From Campylobacterales bacterium (GTDB lineage: Bacteria; Campylobacterota; Campylobacteria; Campylobacterales; Sulfurovaceae): DNA of 6,368 bases. Each line of letters opens with the position of its first letter. The first letter of the stretch is position 1. The stretch is taken from positions 1 to 6,368 of the forward strand of contig JACXUN010000089.1 of assembly GCA_014763905.1 (NCBI GenBank). The letters run 5' to 3'. A program made the translations under genes and the position numbers. Below, piece after piece: positions 1-6,347 of this stretch. The notes beneath the pieces were generated by a model. That model was not told where the DNA came from and made no database searches. It was given only the letters and a program-made list of their open reading frames with translations.

Positions 1-1
1 G

Positions 2-70
2 GAGCGTTTTACCTTTGAAGAGATCGATAAAATAATGGCAGAGAATGCACAAAGAAGGAATAAAATATGA
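2..70 (+). CDS. 3' end of an unidentified upstream gene (partial)
   Basis: Reading from base 2 gives 22 open codons ending in TGA at 68-70. The peptide is charged and helix-like, ending ENAQRRNKI. The stop overlaps the pnp start as ATGA (67-70), the arrangement typical of translationally coupled genes in one operon, which is the main reason to believe this frame is coding. The pnp ribosome binding site (AGAAGG) lies inside this tail. Too little is present to name the family, and the start is outside the window. Confidence 0.55.
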   Translation, partial: ERFTFEEIDKIMAENAQRRNKI

Positions 71-2199
71 CTGAACTCGATATAAAAATAGGGTGTAATA
101 ATTTAGAGGAACGATACGTTTTCAATAAGGTTGCCCGTCAAGCTAGCGGTTCGGTACTCTATCACTGCGGTGATGCGGTACTGTTGGCTGCGGTTGCTAT
201 TGATCCCGATCCGGTTGACGATGAGTTTTTACCGTTAACGGTTCAATATATAGAGAAAGCGTATGCCGCTGCTAAGATTCCCGGCGGATTTGTCAAGCGT
301 GAAAGCAAACTGGGAGATTTTGAGACTTTGACATCACGGATTGTGGATCGTTCACTGCGTCCGCTTTTTCCTAAAGGTTTTTACTATCCAGTGGTGATTA
401 CCATTACGGTACTCAGCAGCGATCCCAAAGTCGATATGCAAGTCGCAGCACTCCATGCTGCCAATGCGGCTCTTTATACCTCCAATATCCCAGTTACTCA
501 ATCGATCGCAGCGGTGCGAATGGGAAAATTGAATGGTGAGATACGAACCAACCTAAACTTTGAAGAGCAGGATGACTCCACACTCAATCTATTGGTTGTC
601 GGTAGCGGTTCGGATGTCTTGATGATTGAAATGTGCGTTAATGCATCGGATACAGCAGAAGAACATCTGGTCAACGAGTTAGAAGAAGAAGAACTCCTAG
701 CGGTATTAGACCAAGCCGGAGAGGCGATTAGCCGAGCTTCCCAAGAGTATGACGAAGCATTCAAATTGGCACAAAAAGAGGAAGTTGCCCTAGAAATCGC
801 TCCGGAAAAATCAGATGAGACACTCTATAACTTTATTGCTGCTCATTATCAAGAGCAGGTTGAGCAGGCAGTCCAGTCTATGGCAAAGAGTGAACGCAGC
901 TCGGCTCTTAGCAAAATACATGCTCAGATCATTATCGATTTAGAGGCTCAGGGGCATCAAGATGTTGATGCTGAGTTGGTCTCTAAGATGTTGGGGATGT
1001 TCAAGAAAAGTATTGTCCGTTCACTCATTTTAGATAAAAATATCCGTGCCGACGGACGAGCATTGAATGAGGTACGCCCGATTGATATCGAAACCAATAT
1101 CTTACCGTCGGTTCACGGCTCATGTCTCTTTACCCGGGGGCAGACACAGGCATTGGTAACGGCAACATTAGGGGATAGCAAAGATTCACAAGTCTATGAG
1201 ATGATCCATTCCAAGACCCCTTTCTATGAGACCTTTATGGTGCATTATAACTTTCCAGGATTCTCAGTAGGCGAAGCCAAACGGCAGGGAGCACCGGGAC
1301 GGCGAGAACTCGGACACGGAAACCTTGCCAAACGCGGATTAGAACCGACATTGCATCTTGATCGTGACGCCACCGTTCGTTTGGTTTCCGAAATTTTAGA
1401 GTCTAACGGTTCTTCCTCTATGGCAACGGTGTGTGGCGGTTCTTTGGCTCTAAGAGCGGCAGAGGTTCAGACCGATAAGTTGGTCGCCGGAGTAGCGATG
1501 GGATTGGTAACTGAGGGAGAACGGTATGCGGTTCTGACGGATATTATGGGTCTGGAAGATCATGACGGCGATATGGATTTCAAAATTACCGGTACGGCAG
1601 ACGGAGTCACGGCTCTACAGATGGATATCAAATTGGGCGGATTGGATCGAGAGATACTCAAAGCGGCACTCTATCAAGCCAAAGAGGCACGGCTTCATAT
1701 TCTGGAGATCATGGAAGAAGCCCTGCTCAATATGAATCCAAGCCGAGCGTTGCCAAGGAGCGTAGAATTTGCTATCGAGGCGGGAAGCATTCCGACGATT
1801 ATCGGTAAGGGTGGTTCGACGATTCGGGATATCATTGAAAAATATGGTGTCAGTATCGATATCGATCGTGATGCCAATACCGTTAAGATCACCGGATCGT
1901 CCAAAGAGAATGTCGAAGCGGCAAAAGTCTATATCGATACGCTAACCAGCTCTTCTCGTAAACCGATGAGTTATGAGATCAATAAGCAGTACCGCGGCAA
2001 GATCAAAAAGATTATGGAGTTTGGTATGTTTATTGAGATGCCAGACGGATATGATGCCCTATTGCATATCTCCAAAGTTTCCAAAGAGCGTATCGAGCGA
2101 CTGGATGATCTCTATAAGGTAGATGATCCGATTGATGTGATCGTATTGGATCAAAAAGGGAAAAAAGTGGAGCTTTGTACGCCTAATTATCTATTTTAG
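67..2199 (+). CDS. pnp: Polynucleotide phosphorylase (PNPase)
   Basis: A phosphorolytic 3'-5' exoribonuclease that degrades RNA with phosphate, releasing nucleoside diphosphates; it acts as a cytoplasmic trimer. At 710 residues it is full length for the family. In order: a first RNase PH domain with the RNA-contacting loop as FVKR (75-78; FFRR in E. coli) and RSLRPLFP (95-102); an all-helical linker (about 235-315); the catalytic second RNase PH domain with the phosphate-site segment around RRELGHG (412-418), SSSMATVCGGSLAL and the acidic metal site D498/D504 with K506; a KH domain with the GKGG loop (580-583); and an S1 domain from about 637 to the C-terminus. AAGGA at 55-59, seven bases before ATG, supports the start. 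The ATGA overlap with the upstream frame suggests it is not the first gene of its operon. All key residues are present and no lesion is seen. Confidence 0.98.
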   Translation: MTELDIKIGCNNLEERYVFNKVARQASGSVLYHCGDAVLLAAVAIDPDPVDDEFLPLTVQYIEKAYAAAKIPGGFVKRESKLGDFETLTSRIVDRSLRPLFPKGFYYPVVITITVLSSDPKVDMQVAALHAANAALYTSNIPVTQSIAAVRMGKLNGEIRTNLNFEEQDDSTLNLLVVGSGSDVLMIEMCVNASDTAEEHLVNELEEEELLAVLDQAGEAISRASQEYDEAFKLAQKEEVALEIAPEKSDETLYNFIAAHYQEQVEQAVQSMAKSERSSALSKIHAQIIIDLEAQGHQDVDAELVSKMLGMFKKSIVRSLILDKNIRADGRALNEVRPIDIETNILPSVHGSCLFTRGQTQALVTATLGDSKDSQVYEMIHSKTPFYETFMVHYNFPGFSVGEAKRQGAPGRRELGHGNLAKRGLEPTLHLDRDATVRLVSEILESNGSSSMATVCGGSLALRAAEVQTDKLVAGVAMGLVTEGERYAVLTDIMGLEDHDGDMDFKITGTADGVTALQMDIKLGGLDREILKAALYQAKEARLHILEIMEEALLNMNPSRALPRSVEFAIEAGSIPTIIGKGGSTIRDIIEKYGVSIDIDRDANTVKITGSSKENVEAAKVYIDTLTSSSRKPMSYEINKQYRGKIKKIMEFGMFIEMPDGYDALLHISKVSKERIERLDDLYKVDDPIDVIVLDQKGKKVELCTPNYLF

Positions 2200-2210
2200 A
2201 CTTCTCTCAG

Positions 2211-2230
2211 GCAGGGTGGGCTTTAGCCAA
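2211..2230 (+). repeat. REP-like element, left arm of an inverted pair (degenerate)
   Basis: Twelve bases after the pnp stop begins GCAG followed by GGTGGGCTTTAGCC. It matches the reverse complement of 2256-2275 at 17 of 20 positions. Its own small hairpin is weak (GGC/GCC around TTTA) and the expected GTAG head has become GCAG, so this looks like the decayed partner. Together with the right arm it can form a long stem across a 25-base spacer, which could also protect or end the pnp transcript. No T-run follows, so I do not call a standard terminator. Confidence 0.65.
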
Positions 2231-2254
2231 CACAAAATATCAATGAGAAAAATT

Positions 2255-2275
2255 GTGGGCTGAAGCCCACCCTAC
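2255..2275 (-). repeat. REP-like element, right arm of the inverted pair (intact)
   Basis: On the minus strand this reads GTAG, one G, then a perfect 6-bp stem GTGGGC/GCCCAC around a TTCA loop. A GTAG head followed by a short GC-rich hairpin is the signature of REP sequences bound by RAYT (REP-associated tyrosine transposase) proteins, and from general knowledge very similar GGGTGGGCTTCAGCCCACC hairpins are widespread in bacteria. Head-to-head pairing with 2211-2230 gives a BIME-like unit, the usual form in which such elements move. No transposase gene is in the window. Confidence 0.75.
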
Positions 2276-2390
2276 GGTAGATCACATTTTAATGTCTCAC
2301 TATATTTCTATTGGTAACATTTTTATCACACTTCCTTATCTTTTTTATTATTTCTCTTTTCTTTTCAATAATATACAATCGTACATGGGT

Positions 2391-2396
2391 TATAAT
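2391..2396 (+). promoter_or_regulatory. Probable atpE promoter (-10 box)
   Basis: A perfect TATAAT follows a long T-rich tract (about 2320-2370) and precedes atpE by about 100 bases. Campylobacterota sigma-70 promoters typically have a good -10 box, T-rich upstream sequence and little or no -35 consensus, and this fits: no TTGACA-like hexamer sits at the right distance. The start point would be near 2403. A second weaker candidate is TACAAT at 2374-2379. The rest of the gap from the REP pair to here shows only AT-rich sequence. Confidence 0.6.
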
Positions 2397-2402
2397 TCGT
2401 GC

Positions 2403-2499
2403 GTTTGTACAAAGTGATCAGTAGGGATACGCAAGCCGAACGGACTTTGGAAGACAGTCGACGGGGACTCAAAGCCCATTTATTTGAAGGATACAATCG
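2403..2499 (+). promoter_or_regulatory. Structured 5' leader of atpE with repeated GGA motifs
   Basis: If transcription starts near 2403, atpE has a leader of about 95 bases. It can form a stem pairing 2442-2449 with 2470-2477 (one mismatch), enclosing AGTC (2456-2459) pairing with GACT (2466-2469) around a GACGGG loop. GGA occurs five times (2425, 2442, 2449, 2465, 2489), the last being the ribosome binding site GAAGGA. Repeated GGA, with one in the binding site, resembles leaders controlled by CsrA, but this is inference. I do not recognise a known riboswitch. Confidence 0.4.
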
Positions 2500-2799
2500 A
2501 TGAAAAAGTTTTTCTTACTTTTCTTAGCTCTTGGTGCTGTTGCTTTTGCCGGTGAGGCTGATGTTCAAGCTTACTCAGTAGTTGCTGCTGGTGTGGGTCT
2601 TGGTCTTGCTGCTCTTGGTGGTGCTATCGGTATGGGACACACTGCTGCTGCAACCATTGCTGGAACTGCTAGAAACCCAGGTCTTGGTGGTAAATTGATG
2701 ACAACTATGTTCATTGCTTTGGCGATGATCGAAGCTCAGGTTATCTATACCCTAGTTATTGCTCTTATTGCTCTTTACGCTAACCCATTTCTTGGTTAA
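2500..2799 (+). CDS. atpE: ATP synthase F0 subunit c
   Basis: The ring-forming rotor subunit of the membrane F0 motor, which carries protons and drives ATP synthesis. The 99 residues begin with a signal-peptide-like segment (KK, a hydrophobic run to A15-F16-A17, then GEAD), probably cleaved after A17, leaving a mature protein of normal size. Helix 1 (about 25-50) is glycine/alanine-rich, the polar loop is ARNPG (57-61), and helix 2 (about 66-93) carries the ion-binding carboxylate E78. M45 and A79 occupy positions where sodium-type rings use Gln and Ser, which favours protons. AAGGA lies eight bases before ATG. The gene stands alone, with no other atp gene visible, as usual in Campylobacterota. 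Its codons strongly favour T-ending forms (GCT, GGT, GTT), unlike flanking genes, as expected for very high expression. Confidence 0.97.
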   Translation: MKKFFLLFLALGAVAFAGEADVQAYSVVAAGVGLGLAALGGAIGMGHTAAATIAGTARNPGLGGKLMTTMFIALAMIEAQVIYTLVIALIALYANPFLG

Positions 2800-2813
2800 T
2801 TAAGTGTAATTTA

Positions 2814-2844
2814 AGATTGAAGTGGTATAATGCCACTCCAATCT
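2814..2844 (+). other. Hairpin after atpE
   Basis: Bases 2814-2826 pair with 2832-2844 (13 positions, with one A-C mismatch and one closing wobble) around an ATAAT loop, starting 15 bases after the atpE stop. It is the right place for a transcript 3' end, but no T-run follows, so termination would be inefficient; stabilising the atpE mRNA end is equally possible. Immediately after, CTGAT (2843-2847), ATCAG (2852-2856) and CTGAT (2860-2864) can form two mutually exclusive small hairpins. Confidence 0.5.
2823..2831 (+). promoter_or_regulatory. Possible tRNA-Leu promoter (extended -10)
   Basis: TGG-TATAAT is an extended -10 box (TGn then a perfect TATAAT). Transcription would start near 2838, giving a roughly 58-base precursor leader before the tRNA. 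There is no clear -35, as is common in this phylum. The box is embedded in a hairpin-forming repeat, so an alternative is that it is only the loop of an atpE 3' hairpin and the tRNA is co-transcribed with atpE. Confidence 0.5.
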
Positions 2845-2895
2845 GATACAAATCAGGTTCTGATAGACCTAAAAAGTGTCAAAAACTTCTTTTAT

Positions 2896-2981
2896 GCGAC
2901 GGTGGTGGAATTGGTAGACACGCTATCTTGAGGGGGTAGTGGGCTACGCTCGTGCGAGTTCGAGTCTCGCTCGTCGCACCA
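2896..2981 (+). tRNA. tRNA-Leu (anticodon GAG)
   Basis: A complete 86-base class II tRNA. The acceptor stem 2896-2902 (GCGACGG) pairs with 2971-2977 (closing G-T), the discriminator is A2978 and CCA is encoded at 2979-2981. The anticodon stem CTATC/GGTAG (2923-2927, 2935-2939) frames the loop TTGAGGG, giving anticodon GAG (2930-2932), which reads CUC and CUU leucine codons. A long variable arm follows, then the T arm 2954-2970 with GCGAG/CTCGC and loop TTCGAGT. All stems are intact. No copy of its 3' end is seen downstream, so there is no sign of an integrated element using it as an attachment site. Confidence 0.97.
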
Positions 2982-3015
2982 TTTTTTATTTTCCTATTGA
3001 CTTTTTCTTTTTTTA
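2982..3015 (+). terminator. T-rich end after tRNA-Leu
   Basis: Six T residues directly follow the encoded CCA, and the next 28 bases are almost all pyrimidine with two more long T-runs. With the strong acceptor/T-arm helices just upstream this could release RNA polymerase. There is no separate hairpin, so it is a weak terminator call. Confidence 0.4.
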
Positions 3016-3030
3016 TCTCTACTATTAACT

Positions 3031-3216
3031 ATGAAAATATTACTTCTTGAAGACGATCTGCTTTTAAGTGAAATTATAGCGGAGTGGTTAATAATTGGAG
3101 TGACGGCAAAGCAGTTTCAGCCAACTGTTGCATCACCTTTTAAACCGAGCCATCAATTTGAAATGCCAAAAATGGAAAAGCAGGAGGGCAGCCACTGCTG
3201 CCACGGCGGGATGTGA
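3031..3216 (+). pseudogene. Truncated response regulator remnant (receiver N-terminus only)
   Basis: A 61-codon frame whose first 20 residues (MKILLLEDD then LLLSEIIAEWL) match the start of an OmpR-type response regulator: strand 1, the acidic-pocket pair D8-D9 and helix 1. After about base 3090 the resemblance stops. There is no phosphoacceptor aspartate near residue 52, no conserved Lys near 100 and no DNA-binding domain. The remaining 41 residues are not recognised, and the last ten or so run through the REP hairpins, ending HCCHGGM. No ribosome binding site precedes the ATG and no histidine kinase is nearby. The likely reading is a deletion relic; expression as a short peptide is unlikely. 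I cannot place the rest of the gene in any frame. Confidence 0.65.
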
Positions 3217-3228
3217 TGTCCCGTCTAC
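3187..3228 (-). repeat. REP-like element at the msbA stop codon
   Basis: On the minus strand this reads GTAG (3228-3225), one A, a 5-bp stem CGGGA/TCCCG with a 7-base loop (3223-3207), CCGT, then a second hairpin GGCAG/CTGCC with a 6-base loop (3202-3187). The GTAG head plus one base plus hairpin matches the element after pnp although the stem sequence differs. The TAG of GTAG is the msbA stop codon. The two hairpins could also end the cysS-msbA transcript; a short T-run comes about eight bases further, so termination is possible but not typical. Confidence 0.6.
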
Positions 3229-4931
3229 GATAATACCTTGGCGAGTTTTTGATACTCTTCGCAATTTTGTAAAAGGTTTTGATGGGTATCTCGGCAGATA
3301 ATGGCTCCTTTTTTAAAGACCAAGATGGTATCGGCATTTTCGATGGTACTCAATCGGTGAGCCACGGTAATGGTGATCATCTCACTTTTAAGCTCTTCGA
3401 GGGCTTTTTGAATCAATACTTCACTCTTATTATCCAGTGCAGAGGTGGCTTCATCCAAGATTAATACATCCGGCTTTTTGTATAAAGCTCGGGCAAGAGC
3501 GATACGTTGACGCTGCCCGCCGGAGAGGTTATTGCCGCTTTCATTCAGCATCGTATCGATTCCCTCGTCGAGTTGTTCGACAAACTCCAAGGCATAAGCC
3601 TTTTTTAACGCAATCAATACCCGTTCTCTATCAACCGCTTCACCGTAAGCAACGTTGTTGGCAATCGTATCGTTAAAGATATAGATACGCTGGGTTACGT
3701 AAGCGATTTTCTGATGCAGAGAGTGCAGGGTGAGTTGGGTGTAGTCTTGATCATTGATAAGAATCCGTCCTTGATTCGGATCATAGAAACGCACCAGCAG
3801 GTTGACAAAAGAGCTTTTACCTGCTCCACTGTCACCGACTAGAGCGATACTCTCTCCTTTGTGCATAGTAACCGAGACATCGTTGAGGGCTTGCTTCTCT
3901 CCATAGTTGAGAGTGATATGGTCTAAACGCACTTCTTGAATCGGCACGGTTAACGCATTTTTTCCCGAAGTAATTTGGGGTTGCAGATTGAGCAGTTCAA
4001 ACATCCGTTCATTGGCAACGACCGCATCTTGGGATTGGTTATAGATATTGGAAACCCGTTTGATCGGCGTATAGAGCATAAAAAGAGCCGCTGAAAAGGC
4101 AAAGAAGGCTCCTACCGTCATACGTCCTTCGATTACTTCTGTTCCTCCGATATAGATGACTAAGCCAATCGCTACAGAACCGAGTATCTCCATCACGGGA
4201 GTGGTCAAGGCATTGATCTTGACTTGTTTGATGAGATAGTTAAAAACTGATTGATTCTCTAGGGCAAACTTTTCACTTTCGATCTCCTGAGTCGAATTGG
4301 ACTTGATTACTTCGATATTGGAAAATATTTCACCCAAACGTGCGGTCATACTTGCGGTACTCTGTTGCGAAAGTTTGGAGTATTTTTTCATCTTTTTTGC
4401 CAGTCGACTCAACGGAAAAATCGCCAACGGCATAATGATCAAAAAATAAAATGCCAATTTGGGGCTGCTATAGATCACATAGCCGGTCAACGCGACAATA
4501 GTTAAACTCTCTCGAATCAAGTTGGGAATCAGTGAGGTGACAACACTTTGAATTCGGGCAATATCGTTGGTTATGCGGGAGAGAATTTCGCCCGAATGCA
4601 TCGTATGAAAGAAGTTCATATCTTGATATGTGAGATGTGAAACCAAGTTGTTACGTAGACTCTTCACCACATCAAGACCAATATAGGACATATAGTAGGT
4701 CTGGATATATTGCCCGATTCCTTTGAGAGTAAAAACCCCGATCAAAAAAAACGGCACAATAGCTAGCATCTGCTCATCTCGATTGATAAACACTTCATCT
4801 AGTACCGGTTTGATGATTTCAGCCGTTCCGGCGGTTCCAACGGCGACCGCGATCATTCCCAGTACGGCAAAAAAGAATGGTCGTTTGTAGCCGATGAGGT
4901 AGGGGAGGTATTGTTTAAAAAGATTTTTCAT
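3225..4931 (-). CDS. msbA: MsbA-type ABC exporter (lipid A/lipid flippase)
   Basis: A 568-residue half-transporter that works as an inner-membrane homodimer, using ATP to flip a lipid, in the MsbA family the lipid A core, toward the periplasmic face. Residues 1-290 form the exporter transmembrane domain, with six hydrophobic segments at about 16-38, 55-75, 138-155, 158-175, 245-265 and 272-290. The nucleotide-binding domain follows: A-loop Y343, Walker A GDSGAGKSS (366-374), Q-loop Q414, signature LSGGQ (469-473), Walker B VLILDE (489-494), D-loop SALD and H-loop H525. All catalytic residues are present. The ATG directly follows the cysS TAA with no gap, implying coupled translation; the binding site would be purine-rich sequence inside the end of cysS. 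The stop TAG lies in a REP-like GTAG. Substrate is inferred from family and from the cysS-msbA order; a general lipid or peptide exporter cannot be excluded. Confidence 0.88.
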   Translation of the reverse strand: MKNLFKQYLPYLIGYKRPFFFAVLGMIAVAVGTAGTAEIIKPVLDEVFINRDEQMLAIVPFFLIGVFTLKGIGQYIQTYYMSYIGLDVVKSLRNNLVSHLTYQDMNFFHTMHSGEILSRITNDIARIQSVVTSLIPNLIRESLTIVALTGYVIYSSPKLAFYFLIIMPLAIFPLSRLAKKMKKYSKLSQQSTASMTARLGEIFSNIEVIKSNSTQEIESEKFALENQSVFNYLIKQVKINALTTPVMEILGSVAIGLVIYIGGTEVIEGRMTVGAFFAFSAALFMLYTPIKRVSNIYNQSQDAVVANERMFELLNLQPQITSGKNALTVPIQEVRLDHITLNYGEKQALNDVSVTMHKGESIALVGDSGAGKSSFVNLLVRFYDPNQGRILINDQDYTQLTLHSLHQKIAYVTQRIYIFNDTIANNVAYGEAVDRERVLIALKKAYALEFVEQLDEGIDTMLNESGNNLSGGQRQRIALARALYKKPDVLILDEATSALDNKSEVLIQKALEELKSEMITITVAHRLSTIENADTILVFKKGAIICRDTHQNLLQNCEEYQKLAKVLS

Positions 4932-6332
4932 TTATACTTTTTCCCAGAGTGTTCCCTCTGCCGTATCCATAAGCGAAATGCCCATAGCCGTAATCTTATC
5001 ACGAATGGCATCAGATTTCGCATAATCTTTGGCTTTTTTCGCCTCATTACGTGCTGCGATAAGCGATTCAATTTTATACTTAGTCGCTTCATCAATCCCG
5101 AGTTGGAAGTAACTGAACGGCTCTTTGCCTCCGAGACCTAAAAGCTCATGGATAAATTCGATATTTGCCATGGTCTCTTTTTTGATTCCTTTATCTTTTG
5201 GGTTGGCATCGAGCTTATCATTGGCTTCGCTGATCATCTCATCGACCAAAGCCAATGCGACGGAGATATTCATATCATCACTCATCGCTTCGAGTATCGC
5301 TTTTTGGAACGTTTTATTAGGTTTGGATGTTCCAGTCGGGCTGATACGCTTTTTTAATCGATAGAGTCTATCCAGACGCTTTTTGGAACTGAGTAGATCC
5401 TCTTCATTGAAATTGAAATCATTGCGATAATGGACTGAGATGAGGTAGTTGCGTAAAATTTCACCGTCATAGATTGTCAAGGCATCCTTAACAAAGAAAC
5501 TGTTACCCAATGATTTACTCATCTTCTCTCCGTTGATATTGACAAACCCGTTATGCATCCAGTATTTAGCTAACTCATGTCCGGTGGCACAGCGGCTCTG
5601 TGCCGCTTCGTTCTCATGATGCGGGAAGAGCAGGTCGGCTCCGCCGCCGTGGATATCGATGGAGTATTGGTCATTCCCCTCGAAGTGTTTTTCGATCATC
5701 GCCGAACACTCGATATGCCATCCCGGTCGTCCGCGGCTAAAGGCGGTATCGAAACAGATTTCATCATGACTCTGACACGCTTTCCAGAGAGCAAAATCTT
5801 TGGGATTGCGTTTCTCAGATGTGTGTTCTACCCGGCTTTGATTGGTTGCGTCATCTCCCACTTGATGGGAGATTGAACCGTAATGGGTATCTTTGGAGGT
5901 ATCGAAATAGACATCGCCGTTACTGATGATGTAGGCGTTGTCTTGATCGATTAAGCGTTGGATCATTGATTCGATCGCTTCAAGAGATTCGGTCGCTTTG
6001 GGTTTGATATCGGCATCTTGTACCCCCAATGCCCGCATATCTTCCAAATAGCGTGCGATATAGTGCGTCGTAATCTCTTCTAAGCTCTGCCCTGTCTCTT
6101 GTATCTTCTTGATAATCTTATCATCGATATCGGTAAAGTTTTTGCCCATGGTTACCTCATATCGTAAAGCTCTCAGTGTCCGTGCCAAAAGATCAAAACT
6201 CAATGAACTGCGTGCATGTCCTAAATGGGCATCGTCATACACGGTTGGTCCACACACATAGATAGAAGCTTTGCGGGGGATAATCGGTTCAAAGGGGACT
6301 TTCTTTTTCTGGACACTGTCATAAATCTGCAT
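4932..6332 (-). CDS. cysS: Cysteinyl-tRNA synthetase
   Basis: Charges tRNA-Cys with cysteine in the cytoplasm; a class Ia synthetase that works as a monomer. The 466 residues match the usual length. The Rossmann catalytic domain holds the HIGH motif as HLGH (36-39) and KMSKS at 270-274. The zinc site that selects cysteine is complete: C27, C209, H238 (in HGGGADLLFPHHENE, 228-242) and E242, with the conserved W205 just before C209. The insertion between the Rossmann halves, the KRNPKDFALWK segment and the helical C-terminal anticodon region are intact. A weak AAAGG lies about ten bases before ATG. It is the first gene of the visible cysS-msbA pair. A REP-like palindrome sits just upstream, and the promoter is outside the window or shared with a gene further upstream. 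Confidence 0.97.
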   Translation of the reverse strand: MQIYDSVQKKKVPFEPIIPRKASIYVCGPTVYDDAHLGHARSSLSFDLLARTLRALRYEVTMGKNFTDIDDKIIKKIQETGQSLEEITTHYIARYLEDMRALGVQDADIKPKATESLEAIESMIQRLIDQDNAYIISNGDVYFDTSKDTHYGSISHQVGDDATNQSRVEHTSEKRNPKDFALWKACQSHDEICFDTAFSRGRPGWHIECSAMIEKHFEGNDQYSIDIHGGGADLLFPHHENEAAQSRCATGHELAKYWMHNGFVNINGEKMSKSLGNSFFVKDALTIYDGEILRNYLISVHYRNDFNFNEEDLLSSKKRLDRLYRLKKRISPTGTSKPNKTFQKAILEAMSDDMNISVALALVDEMISEANDKLDANPKDKGIKKETMANIEFIHELLGLGGKEPFSYFQLGIDEATKYKIESLIAARNEAKKAKDYAKSDAIRDKITAMGISLMDTAEGTLWEKV

Positions 6333-6347
6333 AAACTATTTGCCTTT

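Noticed and set aside
498..764. Minus-strand open frame of 88 codons inside pnp
   Set aside because: It is antisense to well-conserved pnp coding sequence, has a low-complexity serine-rich product and no binding site; a shadow of the real gene.
2200..2300. CRISPR-like repeats
   Set aside because: The repeated sequence is an inverted pair with a single 25-base gap, not direct repeats with regular spacers.
2420..2475. Possible c-di-GMP or guanidine riboswitch in the atpE leader
   Set aside because: Short resemblances (ACGCAAGCC, an ACGG loop) were seen, but the conserved stems and spacing of those classes are missing.
3079..3100. tRNA-like D-arm sequence (GCGGAGTGGTTAA) after the tRNA gene, suggesting a tRNA fragment or attachment site
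   Set aside because: No matching acceptor, anticodon or T arm follows, and it does not repeat any part of the tRNA-Leu gene.
2896..3224. Integrative element using tRNA-Leu as attachment site
   Set aside because: No direct repeat of the tRNA 3' end, no integrase and no phage-like genes within the window.
3140..3337. Minus-strand 65-codon frame overlapping the end of msbA and the REP hairpins
   Set aside because: It overlaps the conserved C-terminus of msbA in another frame and has no family resemblance.
5577..5876. Plus-strand 99-codon frame within cysS
   Set aside because: It is antisense to the zinc-site region of cysS, which is strongly conserved; the frame is a by-product of codon bias.
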